Part shown: piece after piece, positions 22,170 through 30,820 of the stretch
Layout of the letters: each line of letters begins with the position of its first letter
Position numbering within the stretch: position 1 is the first letter of the stretch
Assembly (NCBI GenBank): GCA_030247855.1
Contig: JAPDRN010000055.1
Location: 148,412 to 212,411 of the forward strand
Length of the DNA: 64,000 nt
Source: Knufia peltigerae
Lineage: Eukaryota; Ascomycota; Eurotiomycetes; Chaetothyriales; Trichomeriaceae
Reading direction: 5' to 3'
Notes under the pieces: generated by a model
Seen by the model: the letters and a program-made list of their open reading frames with translations, nothing else
What the model was told of the DNA's origin: nothing
Database searches by the model: none
Translations under genes and position numbers: made by a program

Positions 22170-23354
22170 CTAATACATCCATCTAGGGAAGAATCGATCT
22201 TGATTATCTGTTGCCCAACCCAAATCATGAGCAACAACCCACTCGACCTTGTCATTGCCATTGATTTCCAAAAATCTTTTGATTGTCTCGATGGTTTTCT
22301 GGGCTTTTGGTAAATCGGAATGAACGCTTCTCATCCCACCATGACCATCATCGTAAGTGGCGATACCTTTTTCTCCTGTCAGTATTCTTGGGTCATGACA
22401 ACAGTCGCCACCCAGATAGACCCATTTCCCGGGGTTGACTCGCATCAGCGCGTTGATATGTCCCCGAAGGTGCCCGGGGCTGTCAACCAAGTAGAAACTG
22501 CCATCACCAAAGAAATCAATTGCGTTTGGTAATGTCGAGATTTCTTGCCATTCGTGTTGGGTCTGCTGAGGAGGACTAGAGGCCGACATCTGATTTTTGT
22601 TGTTTCCCGGAGTTGTTGGTGGAAGTTCAAAAGTTCTCTCGATGGGTAAAGGATCAATTTCCATCATATCCTTTGAATAATGAGGTGCCCCATGTTCAAG
22701 AATATACATTGTCCCTGGCCCGACAATGAATCTGGACTTGGGATAGTCCAATGGCGTTCCTATATGATCCCAGTGAACATGACTATCAGAGCAGTTAGTT
22801 TATAGCTTTGTAATCTGTCTTGCTTCGGCGGAATGGGGGGAGGGAGAATAGGATAGCGACGAGTGTATATCTTTGGTAAAGATACGGAGTAGTTACCTTA
22901 GTATAACATAGTCAATGTCTTTGGAAGGGTCGAGACCTCCTCTGACCAAACTATCCTTTGTATCCGGCGAAGTAATGATAGGTTGTCTCTTGTTGATGTG
23001 TGATCGCATCCCTTCAACGTAAGAGTCAAGATCCCGTTTTATTCCCAGGTCAAACACAACTCTTTCGACTTTGTTCGTCCCAGACACTAGATGTTCGATT
23101 AAAAAACACAGAGATGGTACTGTAGATTCTTTGTCGGGGTCGGCGTCGGTGACAAAAAGCCTTTCAGGCAACGTCACAAATCCGCCATTCAACGCTGCAA
23201 CGCGTACATAGACCTGTCCATCTGATTTGGGGCCTGGAAGGAGACGTTGGCCCGGAAGGTTATTTGAAATGTGTGTTTCAGACATCTTTGCTATTGCTTG
23301 AGTGGTTGAATTTGTCAGGCACTGCTCTCGATCAGGCTTGTTGGAATCTCCCAT
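22170..23354 (-). CDS. Metallo-beta-lactamase-fold hydrolase, lactonase-like
   Basis: Model: complement(join(22170..22782, 22897..23354)), 356 aa. The intron falls inside the active site; splicing restores the zinc motif SHVHWDHIGT (His154, His156, Asp158, His159). Further ligands are visible in DSPGHLRGHIN, LGGDCCHDP and VAHDLGWA. The layout resembles AttM/AiiA-type N-acyl-homoserine lactonases and related fungal lactonases. In this cluster a lactone ring opener would fit after a flavin monooxygenase, but the true substrate is unknown. The first Met is 23354; a second at residue 24 (MSETHISNN) is also plausible. The 114-nt intron, longer than its neighbours, carries TACGGAGTA at 22883-22891. 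Confidence 0.85.
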
Positions 23355-23659
23355 CTAAGACTATATGATGAAGAGTCGAACTGACTATTGGAGTCATTGC
23401 CCTATCACTTAGCCCTTGAGTCTCTGAGCAAACATGTTTACCTACATTTACGATGTAGGGGGCCCATTGGAGTTGAGCTGTGGAGATATCAAGATTCAAC
23501 GTGTGGAGAGAGGATCGTGGAAGGGTCCCTAGGGGTTTGGGATCCATTGACAGAAAAACATGATTACCACTTGATGAAGAAGGTGCTAGTAAGTCCATAG
23601 CGGTCATCTTGATTTAATGACTGTAGGCATGCTCGTAACGTAATCTATCGCTGCGGCGT
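23355..23659. promoter_or_regulatory. Upstream region of the lactonase-like gene
   Basis: Spacer between two minus-strand genes. A 91-codon minus-strand ORF overlaps it but has no features. No gene seen. Confidence 0.5.
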
Positions 23660-25243
23660 CTACAACTTCGCTTTCCCTGAACGACACTCTCTCGCCGCTT
23701 CCTCGCCTGCTATCTTTGCCAGCACAGACGATCGAATCAATGAGGCTCCAGCAGCGTAACCAAAGTAAAACCCTCCAGTGATCTCCCCTACAGCGTACAA
23801 CCCACTCATCACTCGTTCTTCGTTGGTCAATACTCTCGCCTTTTGGTCGGTCTTGATGCCCCCGAACGTAAAAGTGATACCAGTGGTCACGGCATAAGCC
23901 ACGAAAGGTGGTTCATCCAAAGGTTGTGCCCAGTTGGACTTTGGTGGAGACAACGAAGGATTTGTCCCCAATCCATCATTCTTGAACGGGTCAAAGGTTT
24001 TTGTGTTTTTTGCTGTTGCTGCGTTGTATCCGTCAACCGTCGCACGTAGTGCTCTTGGGTTTAGATCCAACTTAGAAGCCAAACCCTCAATAGAATCAGC
24101 CTCGATCGCTGCGGCGTGAGTCTTGTACCTCGGTTCAAGAAGATGTAAAACCTTTTGGTCAAATATTTGAAACGCCTTGCCGTCCGGTTGTCTCGCGATC
24201 GCAGCTCCCATCTTCGAGTATGTCAGGCTGGGTTCATCCTCTCCCTCGTCGACAAATCTCTGCCCCAACTTGTTCACCATGATGCAATACGGGAAAGAGT
24301 ATCTCTCCCAGGCGTCGAGCACGTCAAAGTTGCCCACTTTTGGAGTGTTTACGTCCAGCGGAGCACAATGATAACCTCCCCAGTGACCTTGAGCTTGTGC
24401 TCCCGCGGCGATGGCACGTTCTAGCATGACACCGGTGTTGAATCGAGTGCCGCGAACCACCGACAGGTCCATCCCTTCACCGAGATATTGTCGACGCATT
24501 CGAGGGTTGGCTTCGAATCCTCCGCAAGCCAAAATCACTCTCCCGTAAAACTTGGCGATACCATTCGATTGTCGTACTTGGACACCCACAACTTTGTCTC
24601 CCTGAGTGATCAATTCATGAGCAGGTGAGTCGTAGTACACCCGAATTGCCGCTACCTGTTCGACTGCCGACCACATTGCATCTGTCAACCCTCGACCATT
24701 GTCTCTGTTGATCACAGGTACACCAGGGTTGAGGTTGACAACCCCAGGGCCCTTGGTGGTATCTCTCTTGACAAACATGTTGAGTGGTAGGATGAAGGGT
24801 ACTCCGTGATCTGCCATCCATTTGACAGTGTCGTAGCCGTGTTTGACTATGGTGTCGATTTCATCCTGATCGTGTCTTCCACCAGACTTTTTCATCATAT
24901 CTTCCGAGAAATGTTCGGCTGTATACGGTCCTATGTCACAGAGATCCCAATCTTCTCGCAAAGAACGCTCGGAAATTAACGGTTTCAAATGCTCTTTACC
25001 GTCGTGAGGAAATCGCCATGCCGTACCAGCGAACCGACTGTTGCCTCCTCGTTGGTGTTTGGGAGCAGCTTCCAGCATGACCACTCGAGCTCCGGCTTCA
25101 TACGCTGCTAGAGCCGCACAACATGCGGTGTTGCCTCCACCGACCACGACGACGTCAGTGTGGTACTCCATCGTTTGACGTTGAACACTTTGTATCTGTA
25201 TACTTTCGTCAGCGTCAGTGCGGCTTGATCCTTCGCTGACCAT
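23660..25243 (-). CDS. FAD-dependent dehydrogenase/reductase, TcuA/fumarate-reductase type
   Basis: Single exon, 527 aa. The FAD motif is VVVVGGGNTACCAALAAYEAG followed by LEAAPKHQRGGNSRF, the pattern I know from tricarballylate dehydrogenase (TcuA) and related FAD_binding_2 enzymes. The active-site region includes FEANPRMRRQYLGE, and the C-terminal FAD motif is GLYAVGEITGGFYFGYAAGASLIRSSVLAK. The family oxidises or reduces C-C single or double bonds next to carboxylates or ketones (tricarballylate, fumarate, 3-ketosteroids). A TATA-like TATATA at 25256-25261 lies only about 13 nt before the first ATG. The Met at residue 25 (25171, MEYHTDVVVV) is therefore a serious alternative start, and it sits right at the Rossmann strand. 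Confidence 0.85.
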   Translation of the reverse strand: MVSEGSSRTDADESIQIQSVQRQTMEYHTDVVVVGGGNTACCAALAAYEAGARVVMLEAAPKHQRGGNSRFAGTAWRFPHDGKEHLKPLISERSLREDWDLCDIGPYTAEHFSEDMMKKSGGRHDQDEIDTIVKHGYDTVKWMADHGVPFILPLNMFVKRDTTKGPGVVNLNPGVPVINRDNGRGLTDAMWSAVEQVAAIRVYYDSPAHELITQGDKVVGVQVRQSNGIAKFYGRVILACGGFEANPRMRRQYLGEGMDLSVVRGTRFNTGVMLERAIAAGAQAQGHWGGYHCAPLDVNTPKVGNFDVLDAWERYSFPYCIMVNKLGQRFVDEGEDEPSLTYSKMGAAIARQPDGKAFQIFDQKVLHLLEPRYKTHAAAIEADSIEGLASKLDLNPRALRATVDGYNAATAKNTKTFDPFKNDGLGTNPSLSPPKSNWAQPLDEPPFVAYAVTTGITFTFGGIKTDQKARVLTNEERVMSGLYAVGEITGGFYFGYAAGASLIRSSVLAKIAGEEAARECRSGKAKL

Positions 25244-25606
25244 TGCTTAACAAGTATATATGTATGGGCATGCTTACGTCGATATACGCATCAAATGGTC
25301 TGGAGTACGGACTGTGTGGAGTTGGAGAGCAGAAGATGGCAAAAGTACACCGGTGAAGTGACTCCACAAATTCGATCATCAATGAGCTGTGGAGGGAATC
25401 TGTAGACTCTGCGCGTAATTCCCATACAATAAAAGTGATTATTCTTTGACCGAAGTACCGAGTAACCGACACGCCGATGAAAGGGTCTTTGTTGAGATTC
25501 TTGAATTCATTTTCGACCATGGTCATTTTGCCGGTGCACTCGAACAAATCAATCTTAGCAACTTTCTCCAACACCCTTGTCTAGATATAATCATATATCA
25601 ACCTCA
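25244..25606. promoter_or_regulatory. Upstream region of the TcuA-like gene
   Basis: Contains GTACCGAGTA at 25455-25464, a motif related to TACTCGGT copies near the next two genes. No gene seen. Confidence 0.45.
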
Positions 25607-27006
25607 TCACTGCTTATCAGCTACTATCTGCCTTATATTGGTCCTCCAATCCTCGTTATACGGCTTTGCCATTTCTTGCACCTGCTTCAGAGTCAACTTG
25701 CTTGGATCATTCATCATCCGGAAAAACCAGTCGTCCTGGGCTGCCGTGTCTGCATCGTTCGAATGCACTCGCAATTTATTCTGTGTCGAAGTAGGATCAA
25801 CAAAGAACTGAAACACTTTCCTTCGTTCGTCCGAATATATGTCGAGTACCGTGGTCGGATGATTCTCCTTCAACACCATAATGAGAGCTTCGGCCAAAGC
25901 ATCCGCGTCGAGCATACCCGTGTTGAGCCCCAATGCACCGTAAGGCTGCGAGACGTACATCAGCTCATCGTAATCTCAGGAAATGGGAAAGTTAACTTTA
26001 CATTGTTGGCATGAGCTGCATCACCAGCCAATAAGCAATTGCCTCGTCTCATTGTCGGAGCCAACCTTTGATGGATCCGATACGACGCCCTTTGTTGGAT
26101 CTGGACCTGTAAGGGTCGCGGTCCCGGCATGACATTCTCATAGTGCCTCATTATGTTTTCGTCGGTCAGGAGATCCTCATCGGGTCGATCATCCTCAGGG
26201 TCTGCCGCAATGGTGTAACGCCACAAGGTCGTCTTGCCGATGACAGGATCTTGCAGGGGCGTGGAGATGGTGTAATGAACGCGGTCCAAAACGTAGAACG
26301 TCTGCCAGGCGGGGTTATATTCGTTCTTGACCAGTACGTTGGTGGATATCAGTCGTTCTGGCCACGTGTGACCGGGGAACGGAAGACCAAGAGCTTTCCT
26401 GGTGCTCGAGCGAGCTCCATCTGCACCGACGAGATAGGTGGCTCGCATCTCGCGTTCGGCCTGACGTTGATTGTTTCGCACGACTACACGCACGCCATTC
26501 TCGATATTTTCGGTGATCGAAACCAGCTCGGTGCTGAATTCGATATCCACATGGCCGGTTTTGATGGCTTCTCGAAGGAACAACTTGTTCAGATCTGCTT
26601 GGGGCAGATTCAAAAGGCCCGCACCGACCTTGAACTCGGTATCGTCGGGACTGGTAAGAGGCTGGATGGCTAGCATCTCCCCGGGCGCTTTCCCTCCTTT
26701 ACCGTCGTCCGTGGGTTTCTTCCGCCAGCAAAGTCCATGGGTCATGAACCCTTCTTTCCTGATTAGGTCGTACAGGCCAAGCTCGTTCAACATGAATTGA
26801 GACGCTCCGTAGTATCCGCAAGCACGAGGGCTGTCGCTGGTGGTTGGGAGCTTTTCAATGATGGTGACATTGATCCCAGCTCGGCCTAATATGAAGGCAG
26901 TCAGGCAGCCTACTGGACCTCCGCCAACGATAAGAACATCTTGGGCTGAGTGGTCGGGTTGATCGCCAGTCCCATTGACAGCCGCGTCGTTAGAAGATTT
27001 CACCAT
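25607..27006 (-). CDS. Class A flavin monooxygenase (PHBH fold)
   Basis: Model: complement(join(25607..25945, 26002..27006)), 447 aa. The dinucleotide motif is DVLIVGGGPVGCLTAFILGRAG (about 23-44), the DG motif is YLVGADGARSSTRKALG, and the GD motif is NCLLAGDAAHANN; splicing joins it to PYGALGLNTGMLDADALAEAL, the usual PxGGxGxNxGxxDA motif with two glycines changed. The family uses NAD(P)H and O2 to hydroxylate phenols, pyridines or similar rings. The C-terminal thioredoxin-like domain of phenol hydroxylases is absent, as in the smaller PHBH or 6-hydroxynicotinate-type enzymes. It is the only clear oxygenase in the cluster and a likely entry step. It is divergent from the alpha/beta-barrel gene. 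Confidence 0.86.
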
Positions 27007-27711
27007 CCTAACTCGTATGCTCTGAAAACGTATGGGCAGAGAGTTGGAATTGCAGAGACCGAGAATTTAATACTCGGTCAAGTGTTGATTGAGTGTTTGA
27101 TTCGGTTGCCGAAGTAGAAATGCATCTTACACGGACGCCGCTTGATCAGATGATGATTGTGTGCCATTGCTGGTCGTGGGGAAGGCCTGACTGTAAGCTG
27201 TAGTAATGCGGCGTGCCATCAGCTTGCAGAAACTTTCCTCGTACCTTGGTAGGGATCCCTGACAGTGACTTGGTCGAGACATGGCCAGACCGTCGGTTCT
27301 CCACCCCCACAATCCACAATCCACAATCGGCAAACATCGACAGCAATGACGAAAGGTTTCAGGGCTTCAAAACGATGTGAGATTATCCGTAACGCCTTGC
27401 TGACTACTTCCACAGTGGAAATCGAGTCTCACGACAAGGTTACGAGGAAGACGAGGCTGATGGTGATGTTGGTGGCAACGGATCAAGTTCGTCCGTCTGA
27501 ACGAGCAAATGGCTTACCGCAGCCAAAAGGAATCAAACACCACGAGAGACTCGGATCTCCGTGCACCACTTTGGCCTTAAATGTACCAATGCGAGTACTG
27601 TAAAGAACGCGTACTCGGTCGCCACAGAAGATATATATACTGAATCAACTGAGTGATGTCTCAGAGACAGCCTTTTCTACCTCATCGTCGTCGTGAATCA
27701 TCAATTATACA
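27007..27711. promoter_or_regulatory. Divergent promoter, flavin monooxygenase/alpha-beta-barrel gene
   Basis: 705 bp between outward-facing starts. It carries TACTCGGTC twice, at 27071-27079 (65 nt from the monooxygenase ATG) and 27612-27620 (about 90 nt from the barrel-gene ATG), plus a TATA-like stretch at 27631-27640. The symmetry suggests coordinate control, which is an inference. Confidence 0.55.
27631..27640 (+). promoter_or_regulatory. TATA-like box of the alpha/beta-barrel gene
   Basis: ATATATATAC about 71 nt upstream of the ATG at 27712, followed by a pyrimidine-rich leader. Position is normal for a fungal TATA element. Confidence 0.5.
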
Positions 27712-28664
27712 ATGACCATTCCTCGTCACAAGATGATTTCACAGATTTTACGCTTCACTCTCCCATATCCTCAAACAATCTCGAGCCCTGAATTTCGTCG
27801 CCTTCGCGAGATTGTGTCCAAGGTCTGCATCAGTCAATATTACGGTTACACAATCTCGGCGCCGTTACCTCGTATGACCGAAGAGATTTGCTGGGCCATT
27901 CGTAAGTCTTGGAGGTTCAGCCTGTTTTCGACCAACCATGTCAAGTGTCTAATGGCTTATTTTCCTCCAAACACAGATTGGCCTACGATTTCAACACCGG
28001 CAGGACGCGCTGCAACGCTGGGGTGTTCTACCGCCGAAGGCAGCGTCATTGGCGACAATGCTACATCCTTGCTACTCGAGATCGATGACGATAAGGCCTC
28101 GGAACTGATCAAGGCGTTCGAGGCGCGAGTGTGTGAGTTTGTGAGTGCTGAAAGTCTCTGACCCTGCACGAGTCTTGAAGGGTTGTTGATACATCTCCCG
28201 TCGAAATACCAGGCCTTCATAGCACTCTCGCAGGATGCGCCTCGTGAGTCCATCGACTTCCAGGCCTCCATGCACAAGACGTATACCGATACATACGGCA
28301 TGCGGGGCTTCGAGGGAGGCCAGTGGGCATACTGCTCAAACACAAATGACTCTCTGGGCGATAAGTTAGGGAGTGAGAACGTCCAACTGACGTCCGACGA
28401 GAAGAGACTTGGCGTCTACGTCCTCGGATGGGAGAGCGTAGAGGTACGTACTACGCAGTTTCGTAGTTTCCGCTTCCTTTACTATGATCGCGTGAAACTG
28501 ACCATGCCATGTCCATTTGCCTCCAATAGCTTCATCAGGCAGCGACAAAGACTGCTCTCTTTGCGAAAGAAATCGACAAACTTGCACCGTACTTCGGACC
28601 AGGGTCCGGTGCGTTTTACGTGTACTTTCGGAAGCATTCAAACGATGACCATGGAGGAACCTAG
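27712..28664 (+). CDS. Dimeric alpha/beta-barrel (ABM-like) protein
   Basis: Model: join(27712..27901, 27977..28140, 28213..28443, 28530..28664), 239 aa. Not recognised to family by catalytic motif. The N-terminal half reads LRFTLPYP...FRRLREIVSKV...QYYGYTISAPLPRMTEEICWAIHW, and the C-terminal part RLGVYVLGWESVELHQAATKTALFAKEIDKLAPYFGPGSGAFYVYFRK. Both have the strand-helix-strand layout with a Trp in an edge strand that is typical of antibiotic-biosynthesis-monooxygenase-like dimeric barrels, probably as a tandem pair. Such proteins act as cofactor-free oxygenases, decarboxylases, isomerases or stress proteins. The four exons close in phase with canonical donors (GTAAGT, GTGAGT, GTACGT). Its shared promoter with the flavin monooxygenase suggests work on that enzyme's product. 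Residues encoded near 28120-28140 depend on which of several GTGAGT-like donors is used. Confidence 0.68.
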
Positions 28665-29114
28665 CTGTAGAACGTGATTCGCTGTTGGCTATCGAGATCG
28701 AGAGTTCCCTATCGAATACTTAGAATATCGTGTTGAGTCTCTTTGTTTCTGTTGAGTATGAAAAGATGTTGGGCGAAAAGCCTCAGTGACTCGTGCCTCT
28801 GTTTTTTGATCTATGCCAATCCTTGGCCACACAACACGTTTCCAGAGCATCTGCAGGTTAAAGCAGAGACAAATCAATAATGATGACCGGTGACAACGAG
28901 ATCACGATCTGATTTAGTAGTAAGAACTGGTTGTAGTGCTTCGGGAGACAGTCAGTGATATAATGGAGCTGCTGCAGCGTTGTCATGAGAAACATGCAAG
29001 AAAGGGCTAGTAGCCGTATGACTGTAATATCTCTGACTCTTTCATCCCAGACATAAACATGCAACATCAATGACGATAGTATACTGTTGCCCACGATGGA
29101 GACCAACTCCTGGC
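28665..29114. other. Convergent intergenic spacer
   Basis: Spacer between the barrel gene and the second MFS gene. AT-balanced, no coding signal. Confidence 0.6.
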
Positions 29115-30820
29115 TTAGAGGGCATACCTCCACCCTTGCACGCCTCCGATGACAATCCCATCACGATCAGCCTTCTTGTTCCTCTTGTGGTACGTCCACA
29201 CCATGAAGGTCAATGCAAGGATGTTGTACGTTGTAAGGCCAATAGTTGTCTGTACACCATTAGAAAGAAAGAACCTCAAAAAATGCAAGAAATTTTGTAC
29301 ATAGATTCCAGGACCATATGATGGCGCATCCTGACCACGGAAGATCAAGCTTCCAATGATACCACCGACGGCGCCGCAGGCAATTAAAACGCCAGAACTC
29401 ACTGCGCGAGCCGCCGAATCTATGATATTTGACTGATTGAAGGCCAGTAGTGCAGGAACACTCGAATGAACACCCATGGCAGCGAAGAAGATCCCTAGAT
29501 ATCGGACTTCGTCTGAGAAACCCTCACGCATAACTGGTCACATTTGTTAGCAAGCACCAGAATTCCCGGGGTCCAGCCATACTTATGAAGCCAATGAGCA
29601 TGACGAAGTTGTTGAAGATGGCGACAATTCCTCTCATCTGATATCTATCAGAGATGTATGCTGTGATCATCAATAATCCAAGTGCTGCGAAGAATGGATA
29701 TCCGGAGCGAAGACTGGCTTGAAGACCAGAGTAGCCAAGCCCCTGTGAGTATTGTCAGTTTTGTTCAATGGTTGTACACTTGGACACCAATACTTACATT
29801 GATGATGGTAGGAGAGAAGAAAGCAACAGCATTGGCGGTGCCGACGGTGAAGCAGTAGATTGTGCCTTGAGCCCAGAGAGTCCAGTCCTTCGATGTCTGG
29901 ACAAACGAGTTCCAGTTGACTTCGCCAGTTTTGTATTCTCCACGGTCTTCTTTGAGCTTGTTGTAAAGGTAAACCCTTTGATCTGGTTTGATCCACTTCG
30001 TCCTGTCGGGGAATTTTGGAATAAAAAGGATTGCGACGAGACCCAAGGCCATAGAAAATCCTCCTTCGATGGAAAATATCCATCTCCAACCTCGCATGTC
30101 TCTCACGCCATCAAGTTGGCCGAGACCATAGCTCAATATTCCTGCCAATGCGGAGGCGATGATACCAAATCCATATGCCCCTGATATTCTCTTGTGTAAT
30201 TCCTTGCGATCATACCAGCAGGATATGGTGAACTGGGATGAGTTGACAACGTCAGCGTGGACAAGGGAGCACGAGAAGTGAAGGACTCTCTTCTCGTTGT
30301 GAACCTGGAAGTGGTGACTACTTACCGTGATACCAGGGAGAACACCTCCCTCAAACAAACCAAGGAGAAATCTGAGGAAAACCATGACTTGCCAATTATG
30401 GACGAAGCCCATTCCACAAAGGACGGCGCCCCATGAGAACGTCAGAAAGGATAGCCAAAGTCGAGGCTGAACCTTGGTGAGAATCCAGTTGGAAGGCACA
30501 TCACTTAGACAGTACCCAGGGAAGAACAACATGAGGATGACCGAGTATCGCTCCCCCTTTCCCAGATTTAAATCCTCAGCCATTCCGAGGACCTTAGCGC
30601 TCCCAATGTTTATCCGATCTATGATGGATACCGCGTATATCGTTCCAAGAATGGGCAAGACGTGAAGGTCGACCTGAAGCATGAAGCGCCGGATCTGGGC
30701 TCTGGTTAACGTAGGGGCCTCGTGTTTTTGGGGTTCGTCGACAAGCTTCTCGGCATGAACTGCCTCGATCTGCTCCTTCGTACCAGCGTTCATGTTGTTT
30801 TCAGCTTCGAGAGGATCCAT
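29115..30820 (-). CDS. MFS transporter, anion:cation symporter (Dal5-like) family
   Basis: Model: complement(join(29115..29249, 29301..29533, 29583..29742, 29798..30232, 30326..30820)), 1458 nt, 485 aa; phases close. Landmarks: RRFMLQVDLHVLPILGTIYAVSIIDRINIGSA (TM1), MLFFPGYCLSDVPSNWILTKVQPRLWLSF, LRFLLGLFEGGVLPGIT, CWYDRKELHKRISGAYGF and GWRWIFSIEGG. The C-terminus ends in KKADRDGIVIGGVQGWRYAL. The ACS family takes up small organic acids, amides and vitamins with protons. It is a second carrier of the same family as the 17-exon gene, at the opposite end of the cluster, so the two may differ in substrate or direction. The N-terminal 45 residues are charged and cytosolic. Confidence 0.88.

Noticed and set aside
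23332..23607. 91-codon minus-strand ORF upstream of the lactonase-like gene
   Set aside because: Overlaps the promoter and start of that gene, with no family features.
9424..30820. Secondary-metabolite biosynthetic cluster or the nicotinate (hxn) cluster
   Set aside because: No PKS, NRPS, terpene cyclase or prenyltransferase is present. The C2H2 regulator, two MFS carriers and a flavin monooxygenase recall hxn, but the molybdenum hydroxylase, cyclic imide hydrolase and amidase are missing.
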